From Niastella vici (lineage in GTDB: Bacteria > Bacteroidota > Bacteroidia > Chitinophagales > Chitinophagaceae), in assembly GCF_002077945.1 (NCBI RefSeq), contig NZ_LVYD01000124.1:496001-560000 (forward strand): DNA of 64,000 nucleotides, given 5' to 3'. A program made the position numbers and the translations under genes. The notes under the pieces are model-generated. The model searched no databases and was not told the origin of the DNA. It was given only the letters and a program-made list of their open reading frames with translations. Positions within the stretch are counted from its first letter, which is position 1. Every line of letters begins with the position of its first letter. This document shows positions 53,791-61,736 of this stretch, in pieces.

Positions 53791-55968
53791 ATGACTACAC
53801 CTAAATTTGCTTTTTTACCGCTTTTTTTAACCGCTACTATCGTAGCTTATACACAAAGCCGGCCAGCAGTAAAAAATGTTTCACAAAATAATTTCATAAC
53901 CGATGCCCGCCAGGTGCTGCAACGCACCATTGGCAGCAAGGCGGCCGCCATTCGTTTGGAGCCATTCAAATCCCTGAATGGGTTGGATAGCTTTGTGGTG
54001 ACCGCCCAAAACGGCCAGCTCACCATTAAGGGCACCAGCGCTGTGGCGCTCTGTTATGGCTTTAATACCTATTTAAAAGAATATTGCCACGCCATGACCA
54101 CCTGGAGCGGCAAACACCTCAATAGGGCAGCCATGTGGCCGGCCTGTACCGCATTGCGTGGCGGCAGCCCGTACCCCTACCGGTATTATTTGAACGTAGT
54201 GACCTTTGGGTATACCACGCCTTATTGGGACTGGAACCGCTGGGAAAAAGAGCTCGACTGGATGGCCCTGCACGGGATGAATATGCCGCTGGCCGTGGTA
54301 GCCAGTGAAGCCATTGCCCAGCGGGTATGGCTAAAACTGGGCCTCACCGGGGAACAAACTGCTGATTTTTTTACCGGGCCGGCCCACCTGCCCTGGCATC
54401 GCATGGGGAACCTTAACAAATGGGACGGGCCTATTCCTGCCAACTGGCATACCCAACAACTTGCCCTGCAACACAAGATCATCGATCGCATGCGCGCCCT
54501 CGGCATGCACCCCATTACGCCCGCCTTTGCGGGTTTTGTGCCCGAAGCATTCAAGCAATTGCATCCGGAGGTACCAATGAATGCGCTGAAATGGGGCGGT
54601 TTCCCCGCAGCGTACAATGCATTCGTACTGGCGCCCGGCAATGAATGGTTCAATACCATCGGGAAATTATTTATAGAAGAATGGGAAAAAGAATTTGGGA
54701 AGAACGAATTCTGGCTCTCCGATGCATTCAATGAAATGGATGTACCGGTATCAAAAGATCCTGAAGAAAAATACCAGTTCCTGGCCCGCTATGGCGAATC
54801 GGTGTACCAGAGCATTCGCGCTGCCGAGCCCAATGCGGTTTGGGTTACCCAGGGCTGGACCTTTGGTTACCAGCATGCCTTTTGGGATAAACCATCGCTG
54901 CAGGCATTGTTATCGAAAGTGCCTGATACTAAAATGCTCATTCTCGATCTTGGCAATGAATATCCGCCCTACGTATGGCACATTGATCCAGTATGGAAAA
55001 CGCATGAAGGCTTTTACGGCAAACAATGGATCTACAGCTTTGTGCCCAATTTTGGCGGCAAAACGCCTTACACCGGGGTCATGCCGTTGTATGCGTCCGG
55101 TTCTACCGAAGCCCTGCACTCGCCCTACAGTAAAACCATGGCGGGGTTTGGCTTTGCGCCTGAAGGCATCGAAAACAATGAAGCCGTGTTTGAATTGCTG
55201 GCCGATATGGGTTGGAAGCGCGAACCGGTTGCCCTTGACAGTTGGTTGCATACCTGGTTCGAAGCCCGCTATGGCGCCGTGCCTGGTAAAATGGTATTGG
55301 CCGGACAGCAATTATTACGTTCCTGTTATAACAGTTTCTCCCCCTATCCACGTTTTGTTTGGCAAACCGTTTTGCCCGATATGCGCCGAAAAGGAAGCGT
55401 GAATGCAGATGCAGATTTTTTCAGAGCAGTGGAGAATTTCCTCGATTGCAGCGATTCATTAAAAACAAGTGACTTGTACCGTTATGACGCCATTGAAATG
55501 GCCGCCATTTATTTAGGGCTGCGCGCCGATCAATTTTATAAACAGGCGCTGCAGGCCGATTCTACCGGTGACCAGTCCACTAAAAAAGCAGCATTGGATA
55601 AAGCGGTACAGATCCTCACTGAAATGGACCGCCTGCTTGAAAGCCATCCGTTGCACCGCCTGCAGGTATGGATTGATTATGCCCGGCGCTCCGGCACTAC
55701 CGAAGCTGAAAAGGATTACTATGAATCGAATGCCAAACGGCTCATCACTACCTGGGGCGGTGCGCAATCAGATTATGCTGCCCGCATGTGGAGCGGACTG
55801 ATCAGGGATTATTATATTCCCCGCATAAAAATGACGTTCAGCGATACAAAGATCAACCGCGCAGCCTGGGAAGAAGAATGGATAAAAAAGGGAAAAATAT
55901 CACCTGTTACTCCCCTGCCCCATCCGCTGGCGGCGGCAAAAGCGCTTGTACATCAATACAAAGACTAA
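53791..55968 (+). CDS. alpha-N-acetylglucosaminidase (GH89, NAGLU-like)
   Basis: A 725-residue secreted enzyme. A signal peptide (cleavage near Y-T-Q, residue 22) precedes an N-terminal GH20b-like domain to about 110, then the GH89 barrel: R-Y-Y-L-N-V-V-T-F-G-Y near 131-141, L-D-W-M-A-L-H-G-M-N near 154-163, and the acid/base region L-S-D-A-F-N-E-M near 309-316. The nucleophile region G-I-E-N-N-E-A-V near 457-464 matches human NAGLU. An alpha-helical C-terminal domain ends the protein. It removes terminal alpha-linked GlcNAc, as found in mucin or heparan-type glycans. It precedes the GH95-like gene by 54 bp. Confidence 0.93.
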   Translation: MTTPKFAFLPLFLTATIVAYTQSRPAVKNVSQNNFITDARQVLQRTIGSKAAAIRLEPFKSLNGLDSFVVTAQNGQLTIKGTSAVALCYGFNTYLKEYCHAMTTWSGKHLNRAAMWPACTALRGGSPYPYRYYLNVVTFGYTTPYWDWNRWEKELDWMALHGMNMPLAVVASEAIAQRVWLKLGLTGEQTADFFTGPAHLPWHRMGNLNKWDGPIPANWHTQQLALQHKIIDRMRALGMHPITPAFAGFVPEAFKQLHPEVPMNALKWGGFPAAYNAFVLAPGNEWFNTIGKLFIEEWEKEFGKNEFWLSDAFNEMDVPVSKDPEEKYQFLARYGESVYQSIRAAEPNAVWVTQGWTFGYQHAFWDKPSLQALLSKVPDTKMLILDLGNEYPPYVWHIDPVWKTHEGFYGKQWIYSFVPNFGGKTPYTGVMPLYASGSTEALHSPYSKTMAGFGFAPEGIENNEAVFELLADMGWKREPVALDSWLHTWFEARYGAVPGKMVLAGQQLLRSCYNSFSPYPRFVWQTVLPDMRRKGSVNADADFFRAVENFLDCSDSLKTSDLYRYDAIEMAAIYLGLRADQFYKQALQADSTGDQSTKKAALDKAVQILTEMDRLLESHPLHRLQVWIDYARRSGTTEAEKDYYESNAKRLITTWGGAQSDYAARMWSGLIRDYYIPRIKMTFSDTKINRAAWEEEWIKKGKISPVTPLPHPLAAAKALVHQYKD

Positions 55969-56022
55969 GGTTAACCCAGCTTACTGTTTTGCCGATACAC
56001 AATAATACCGCAACGGATTATT

Positions 56023-58341
56023 GTGTGTACTTTAGAACAAACAATTACCTTGAAAGGAACCGGTCAGCTGCTGTTTTGTATTGTCCTGTTATTTATTGCC
56101 CGCGGAACAATTGCCCAGCCCATTTACGCCGGCCGGTATACAACTATTTTTACCGCGCCCCCGGCCAATGTACCCACCCCCAAAACACCGGACGCACCCC
56201 TCACTGGCAATGGAGATATTGGCCTAACGTTTGGCGGCGAACCCGGCGAGTTGCAATACTATTTTGGAAAGAATGATTTCTGGCGGGCGTATCCTGTTTA
56301 TCCCGGTGGCGGCATTGCATTACCCGGCGGGCTCAGGCTTACTATACCCGCATTAAAGGGCGCTGATTATTATGCAGAACAGTTACCCGGTAAAGGGGTT
56401 ATTCATGCCAGTTTTAAAAAAGAAGCTCAACAGGTAACTATTGACAGCTGGGTAGCAGCCACCCACAACACGGTAGTTATTGAAATAACCGCCAATAAAA
56501 CCTGCACGCTGCAACCCGTGTTATGGGCGGCGAAAGGTAATACAGCTATCAACACAGCAGGTACAACGGAAAAGGTTACCTGGGTTACCCGTTCATTTGA
56601 AAATACGCCGTTGCTCGAATGGCCATGTCATGTGGCATTGGCCATGCGGGTATTGGGAAACAACGGTTCAACCAATAAAACAATAACCCTGGCGCCCGGC
56701 AAAAAAACGATCATCGCTGTTACCATTTATACCAGTAACGACCGTACCAACTGGAAGGAAGCCGCCATTACAGAAGCAAAAGCATTAACACCCGCAGTTA
56801 TAGAAAAAATGTATGCGGCGCATCAGCAATGGTGGCGGAATTTTTGGGACCGATCAAGCGTGCAGGTAAACGATTCCGTCATAGAAAAATACTATTATAC
56901 CTCGCAGTATTTATTTGCCTGCGCATCGCGCGGCAATAAATTGGCGCCCGGCATCTGGGGCCCGTTTATTACAAAAGATTCTACAGCCTGGGGAGGCGAT
57001 TATCATCTTAATTACAATTACCAGGCGCCGTACTGGGCAGCATATTCTTCTAACCATCTTGATCTTACCGACAATTACGACCAACCGTTACTCGATTATA
57101 TGGAGAAAGGGAAAGTACATGCAATGGAACTGTTGCAGGTAAAAGGCATTTATTATCCGGTGGGTATTGGCCCCAAAGGTTTGTGCACCACGCGCTGGCC
57201 GCTTACGCCGGAGGAAATGTTACAGCGGTACGGAACCAGGGACAATACGATCGACAGCGGTTACAAATTCCTTGGGCAGAAAATTAACGCGGTGTTTGGA
57301 GCCGGCAATATGTTGATGCGTTTTTACAGCACGTACGATGCTGTATATGCCTGGCGCATTTATCCCTACCTGGTAGCCTGCGCCGATTTTTGGGAAGATT
57401 ACCTCAAGCTGGAGAACGGCCGGTATGTTATTTATATGGACCATTATGGCGAAGTAATGCCCAACCTGCGCAATAATGGCCAATGGCGGCAACTGCTGGG
57501 CGATTTTAATTCCACCCTTTCGCTAGGATTGGTAAAAATGTTATTCAAAGGCATCATTGAAGTAAGCACCTTTTTGAAACAGGATATTTCCAGGCAGGAA
57601 AAATGGCAGGATATTGTTACGCGCCTGAGCCCTTTCCCCGTTGGAGAAACCGGGGGCAGACAGAGCCTGCGGCCGGTAGAGCGAAGCCCGGCTGAGTGGT
57701 TAAACAAACCAATGGGCCTGGCAAGAGTATCTATACACGGGCTGCTACTCCCCGGCGGCGTTTGCGGACCTATAACAGATAGTGCATTCAATAATATACT
57801 GCTAAGTGATGTAGCGCATTGGAAAGACAAGATGCAACACATAGGCGAATGGGGTAATACATTGAACAATGGCATTGAAACCTGTTTTCCCGGCGCTGTA
57901 CGGGTGGGTTACGATGCGGATGAAATTCTGCAGCAACTCAAAGACCGCATTGCCGTACAATCATTCCCCAATGGATGGATCACGCAAGGTGGCGGCGGTA
58001 TTGAAACCTTATCGGCTGTACCCATGACCATTAATGAAATGCTGCTGCAAAGTTATGAAGGCGTGGTGCGCATTTTCCCCAACTGGAACCATTCAAAAAA
58101 TGCCAGCTTCAGTAAACTGCGGGCTTATGGCGCTTTTTTGATCAGCAGCCGCCTGCAAAATAAACGCATTGAATTTGTAACCATTCTGAGCGAAAAAGGC
58201 CGCGCCTGCGTTATGGAAAACCCCTGGCCGGGTAAAGCGGTACAGCTCATCCGCAATGGGAAAAAATCCGGGCAGCTTTCAGGCATCCGGTTCTCCTTTC
58301 CTACAAAAGAAAATGAATTAATAGTATTGAAAGGAATTTAA
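56023..58341 (+). CDS. GH95-like glycoside hydrolase (alpha-L-fucosidase family)
   Basis: A 772-residue secreted protein of the GH95/GH65 clan. It has an N-terminal beta-sandwich (L-T-G-N-G-D-I-G-L-T-F-G-G near 62-74) and an (alpha/alpha)6 barrel with W-G-G-D-Y-H-L-N-Y near 324-332, G-E-W-G-N-T-L near 614 and M-L-L-Q-S-Y-E-G near 676. GH95 enzymes cleave alpha-1,2-L-fucosides or L-galactosides. The start is uncertain: the frame opens at a GTG, but a TTG at 56050 gives a cleaner signal peptide and lies just after a TACTTTAG promoter-like box. It is downstream of GH89 on the same strand. Confidence 0.83.
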   Translation: MCTLEQTITLKGTGQLLFCIVLLFIARGTIAQPIYAGRYTTIFTAPPANVPTPKTPDAPLTGNGDIGLTFGGEPGELQYYFGKNDFWRAYPVYPGGGIALPGGLRLTIPALKGADYYAEQLPGKGVIHASFKKEAQQVTIDSWVAATHNTVVIEITANKTCTLQPVLWAAKGNTAINTAGTTEKVTWVTRSFENTPLLEWPCHVALAMRVLGNNGSTNKTITLAPGKKTIIAVTIYTSNDRTNWKEAAITEAKALTPAVIEKMYAAHQQWWRNFWDRSSVQVNDSVIEKYYYTSQYLFACASRGNKLAPGIWGPFITKDSTAWGGDYHLNYNYQAPYWAAYSSNHLDLTDNYDQPLLDYMEKGKVHAMELLQVKGIYYPVGIGPKGLCTTRWPLTPEEMLQRYGTRDNTIDSGYKFLGQKINAVFGAGNMLMRFYSTYDAVYAWRIYPYLVACADFWEDYLKLENGRYVIYMDHYGEVMPNLRNNGQWRQLLGDFNSTLSLGLVKMLFKGIIEVSTFLKQDISRQEKWQDIVTRLSPFPVGETGGRQSLRPVERSPAEWLNKPMGLARVSIHGLLLPGGVCGPITDSAFNNILLSDVAHWKDKMQHIGEWGNTLNNGIETCFPGAVRVGYDADEILQQLKDRIAVQSFPNGWITQGGGGIETLSAVPMTINEMLLQSYEGVVRIFPNWNHSKNASFSKLRAYGAFLISSRLQNKRIEFVTILSEKGRACVMENPWPGKAVQLIRNGKKSGQLSGIRFSFPTKENELIVLKGI

Positions 58342-58413
58342 AAATAGTTCTTCGCGCCAGTACCTCTCCGCCAATCAAAGGCATCAAAAAATCCAACTTT
58401 TACTAGGGAATAG

Positions 58414-59100
58414 TTGCAGGTAATAGTTCAAATTTACAGTACCGCCTTCTTTGCGTTATTTAACCCCGCCTTTTATTATTCCCTATTGGATCATCCTATA
58501 AACTATTATCTTATGCTATTTTACTGGTACAACGTAATTAGAGTAGTGCTGATGCGCTATCTTAAAAAGAGGTTGGATGTTAACAAGCCGCTAATTAAAG
58601 AATTCAGGGTAAAAACTTTTGACTGTGATGCACTGCGGGTAATGGCTGCTTATAAATATTTTTTGTATATGGATTATAGCCGGTGGGAACAGTTTGCCCG
58701 CACCGGTTTGTTTAAAGCCGTATTAAGCAGGAAGCTGGCGCCCTCCCTCGGTTCCCAAAAAATGATCCACCGCAAACCCATCAAACGCGGTACCAGGGTT
58801 ACCATGCAGGTGGAAATTGCAGGTTGGGATAACCGTTGGTTTTATCATGTGCATACGTTTATACAGCAAAATGAAATAAAAGCTATTGGCGTAACCAAGA
58901 GCCTGTTCTGGCGAAAAGACAAACCGGAGACGCTGGAAGAAATTGTACGATCGGCCGGTTTTTCGAGCACAATTAAAACGCCGCCCAACTGGGTGCTGCA
59001 ATTGTTTGAAAACGACAGCCAGATCATTCGCGACCTGGCGCCGACATCCCCAGAAACCATTTTAGTTCCAGTAACAGCCATGCGGGTGGCTGTACAATAG
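58414..59100 (+). CDS. THEM6-like thioesterase-fold protein
   Basis: A 228-residue protein with a hydrophobic N-terminus (two segments within the first 50 residues) and a hotdog-type thioesterase domain from about 60: T-F-D-C-D-A-L-R-V-M near 68-77 followed by Y-S-R-W-E-Q-F-A-R near 88-96, the pattern of THEM6/Al-type proteins. It may hydrolyse or bind acyl-CoA or acyl carrier protein at the membrane. The start at 58414 is a TTG; ATGs at 58513 and 58552 would remove the membrane part. It ends at a strong terminator. Confidence 0.7.
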   Translation: MQVIVQIYSTAFFALFNPAFYYSLLDHPINYYLMLFYWYNVIRVVLMRYLKKRLDVNKPLIKEFRVKTFDCDALRVMAAYKYFLYMDYSRWEQFARTGLFKAVLSRKLAPSLGSQKMIHRKPIKRGTRVTMQVEIAGWDNRWFYHVHTFIQQNEIKAIGVTKSLFWRKDKPETLEEIVRSAGFSSTIKTPPNWVLQLFENDSQIIRDLAPTSPETILVPVTAMRVAVQ

Positions 59101-59105
59101 AAAAG

Positions 59106-59135
59106 AAAAGCGTCCCGACGCTTCGGGACGCTTTT
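59106..59135. terminator. bidirectional rho-independent terminator
   Basis: GCGTCCCGA (59110-59118) and TCGGGACGC (59123-59131) are perfect 9-bp arms with a 4-nt loop, flanked by AAAA and TTTT, 6 bp after the thioesterase stop. Confidence 0.85.
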
Positions 59136-59250
59136 ACTATATGAAGAAGGGATGCTGCAATAAAGTAATGGCCGGGAATAAGCGTTTCTATTTGTATGCC
59201 GCTTACCATTTCCATCACTTCTTAGTTGGATTTTTGATCCGTCATCCTGG

Positions 59251-59775
59251 CTATAGGGGTCGCAATACTTTCTGCAACTCCACAAACGAAAAATCGGCCA
59301 GGGCTTTGGAAGATGCATTGGAGAAGGGTTCCACTTTTCCGGTAGGCACAAACCCTTTCCGTTTGTACCAGTCAATTAGTTCATGCCGGCGGTCGATAAC
59401 GGTTATGGTGAGGGAAGTATAGTGAAGTTCGCGGGCAGTATTTTCTGCATGTTCTAACAACAGCTTACCAATACCCGAAGCCTGCTCGTTCGGATTAACC
59501 GACAACATACCGAGGTATAAAGTGTGCGGCTTTTTCTCGAGCAGCATACAGCCAACAATGTTTTGCTGTTCATCCATGCATTTGAACATAGTATTGGCGG
59601 GCTGTTGCAGTAAGTTGCGAACAAGGTCTTCGGTAGTGCGTTGACCGGCCACCAGGTGGCTTTCTGAGGTCCAGCTTTTGCTACCCGGTTCACCCTGGTA
59701 GGCGCTGTTTACCACCTGGGTGATGGCGGGAACGTCGTTGAGTGTGACTGGTTGAATGTGTAAAAGGCGGTTCAT
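59251..59775 (-). CDS. GNAT family N-acetyltransferase
   Basis: A 174-residue acetyltransferase. The acetyl-CoA-binding motif A reads L-S-V-N-P-N-E-Q-A-S-G-I-G-K-L near 90-104, followed by the helix L-L-E-H-A-E and the closing W-Y-K-R-K-G-F near 136-142. It is cytosolic. The acceptor substrate cannot be predicted. It lies on the same strand as and 41 bp after the DNA polymerase IV gene, possibly cotranscribed. Confidence 0.88.
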   Translation of the reverse strand: MNRLLHIQPVTLNDVPAITQVVNSAYQGEPGSKSWTSESHLVAGQRTTEDLVRNLLQQPANTMFKCMDEQQNIVGCMLLEKKPHTLYLGMLSVNPNEQASGIGKLLLEHAENTARELHYTSLTITVIDRRHELIDWYKRKGFVPTGKVEPFSNASSKALADFSFVELQKVLRPL

Positions 59776-59815
59776 GGAAGTGTAAATTACATCAAAAGCG
59801 TATTGGATGCGTTGG

Positions 59816-60889
59816 TTAGAACAATTTCAGCTGCGCATCGCCGGCAGGGTTGTTCTCATCAACAAAATTAGAGACGCCAATTCCCAGCAACCGCACTTTT
59901 GCTTCCAGGATATCGGTTTTTAACAGGAGTTGCAGGGCGGTGGCGGCAATGGTTTCGGGGTCGCAAAAAGCAGCAGGCAGGGTTTGGCTGCGGGTAAGTT
60001 GTTTGAAATCGCTGTATCTTATTTTGAGGGTAATGGTTTTTCCTTTGAGATCGTATTGCTGCAGGCGGTTGGCAACAATGGCAGCCAGGCGATCGAGCTG
60101 TTCTTTCATTTCTGTCGGGTTGCTGAGGTCGTTCAGGAAAGTATCTTCAGCGCTGATCGATTTTGTTTCGCGGTTGGGTTCAACGGGGCGGTCGTCGATA
60201 CCACGAACAATTTTATAATAGAAGCTACCATTTTTGCCAAACAACCGCACCAGTTCCACTTCAGAAAGGCGTTTGAGATCGGCGCCGGTGAATAGCTTCA
60301 GCATGTTCATTTTTTCGGCGGTTACTTTACCAACGCCGTGAAATTTATTGACCGGCAGGCTTTCCATAAACGCTTCCACTTTGTCGGGCGCAATAAAGGT
60401 AAGACCGTCGGGTTTGTTCATATCGCTGGCGATCTTGGCCACGAATTTATTGATTGATACACCGGCGGAGGCGGTCAATTGCAGCTCATCGCGGATGGCT
60501 GCTTTTATTTGCATGGCGATACCGATTGCAGAGCCGATCTGTTGTTTATTTTCCGTAACATCAAGATAAGCTTCATCTAATGATAAAGGTTCAATGAGAT
60601 CGGTGTGGCGGTGAAAAATTTCCCGTACCTGTTGCGAAACGGATTTATACACGGCAAAGCGCGGAAAAATAAAGATGAGGTCAGGACAAAGCTGAATGGC
60701 CCGTTTGGAAGGCATAGCCGAACGAACGCCGAATTTGCGGGCTTCGTAACTGGCTGTGGCCACTACGCCGCGGCTATCGGGCAGGCCGCCAACGGCGATG
60801 GGTTTTCCCTTTAGTTCGGGGTTATCGCGTTGTTCAACCGAAGCATAGAATGCATCCATATCGATATGAATGATCTTTCGTTGGGTCAT
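59816..60889 (-). CDS. dinB: DNA polymerase IV (Y-family)
   Basis: A 357-residue translesion polymerase. The palm begins I-I-H-I-D-M-D-A-F-Y-A-S-V-E near residues 5-18, and the catalytic S-L-D-E-A-Y-L-D is near 102-109. A helix-hairpin-helix thumb region (G-V-G-K-V-T near 185) and a little-finger domain follow. It copies damaged DNA with low fidelity and extends mismatched ends. The ATG at 60889 is preferred over 60937, because that extension adds 16 residues not found in the family. A beta-clamp-binding tail may be the C-terminal Q-L-K-L-F. No LexA box was identified. Confidence 0.94.
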   Translation of the reverse strand: MTQRKIIHIDMDAFYASVEQRDNPELKGKPIAVGGLPDSRGVVATASYEARKFGVRSAMPSKRAIQLCPDLIFIFPRFAVYKSVSQQVREIFHRHTDLIEPLSLDEAYLDVTENKQQIGSAIGIAMQIKAAIRDELQLTASAGVSINKFVAKIASDMNKPDGLTFIAPDKVEAFMESLPVNKFHGVGKVTAEKMNMLKLFTGADLKRLSEVELVRLFGKNGSFYYKIVRGIDDRPVEPNRETKSISAEDTFLNDLSNPTEMKEQLDRLAAIVANRLQQYDLKGKTITLKIRYSDFKQLTRSQTLPAAFCDPETIAATALQLLLKTDILEAKVRLLGIGVSNFVDENNPAGDAQLKLF

Positions 60890-60914
60890 AAACAGGTGCA
60901 AGGTACGAGGAACA

Positions 60915-61430
60915 TCAATTACACAGTACTTCTGCAAACTTTTTTGTAGTGTGCGCTTTAAACAATTTGAGCGCCGTCTCCGTTAACTCACCGGCTTTGC
61001 TATCGGCGGGGATGATCTGTTGGTTGTTCATAAACCGGATCACCCTACTGCTTTTTACATATACCCTATACTCCGACTTTTCAACTTTTCCATTTGCGGG
61101 GCCGCCGGTCAATGTTTCGTATATAAAAATAAGATCGCCATTGCGGTAATAATATTCGGTAGTCCAGCTACCATCACCTATGCTACCCGATTCTTTTATT
61201 TTCACGATCTGTTGTTTATCGAGGAAATAGTCCACTACCCCATCTTCGGCGCAGCCTGCAGCTTCATTCGTGTAATGCTCTTTTGTGAGTGATTGGCTAT
61301 TTATTTCTTTATATGCGGAGCGGATGGCTTCAATGTCAGCATCGGCTGCTTTTTGCTGAGCGAACAGGCAGGTAACGGGCACAGTGATCAGGAGGGCGAT
61401 AAAAGCTATACACCTGGTGAGTGGGTACAT
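60915..61430 (-). CDS. hypothetical secreted protein
   Basis: A 171-residue protein with a signal peptide (core I-A-F-I-A-L-L-I-T-V near 8-17, cleavage near L-F-A-Q at 25). The mature part is charged and mostly predicted beta and helix, with I-R-S-A-Y-K-E-I-N near 36 and Y-Y-Y-R-N-G-D-L near 93-100. It has two cysteines and no recognised domain. It ends 26 bp before the dinB start and may share a transcript with it. A periplasmic location is likely. Confidence 0.7.
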   Translation of the reverse strand: MYPLTRCIAFIALLITVPVTCLFAQQKAADADIEAIRSAYKEINSQSLTKEHYTNEAAGCAEDGVVDYFLDKQQIVKIKESGSIGDGSWTTEYYYRNGDLIFIYETLTGGPANGKVEKSEYRVYVKSSRVIRFMNNQQIIPADSKAGELTETALKLFKAHTTKKFAEVLCN

Positions 61431-61736
61431 AAGGAAACGATTTAAGAGGTGAAAATAGGGAATTTGGGGGATGGGGAGAAGGATTACAGGGCATTAATCA
61501 GCTAATCACCAATGCCATGCTCATACGAGGTTCAGTGGTGGCAGGCGGAAAAAAAATGAGCAAAATCTATAATTTAAAAAAAGATTTAGCAAACATAAAA
61601 ACTGACTTATATATATTTGCGACGCAATTACGTAGCCGCTTTAAGGAATACGGTAATCAACGTTTAAGCGTCACCCCAAAAGTTATCCACTCTCCAATAG
61701 AAATACCACTTTTTACTCAATAAAACTTTCAAGATC
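61431..61736. other. 306-bp intergenic region with a promoter
   Basis: Divergent region between the secreted protein and the IPT protein. A 68-codon frame (61517-61723) crosses the promoter box at 61612-61619, so it is not counted as a gene. Nothing else was recognised. Confidence 0.5.
61612..61619 (+). promoter_or_regulatory. TAnnTTTG promoter box for the IPT/TIG protein
   Basis: TATATTTG matches the consensus exactly and would give a leader of about 110 nt before the ATG at 61737. Confidence 0.45.

Noticed and set aside
54695-55402. 235-codon plus-strand frame inside the GH89 gene
   Set aside because: Out-of-frame shadow; the GH89 frame has the active-site motifs and signal peptide.
61517-61723. 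68-codon frame before the IPT protein
   Set aside because: A perfect promoter box lies inside it at 61612-61619, the sequence is very A-rich, and no motif is seen.
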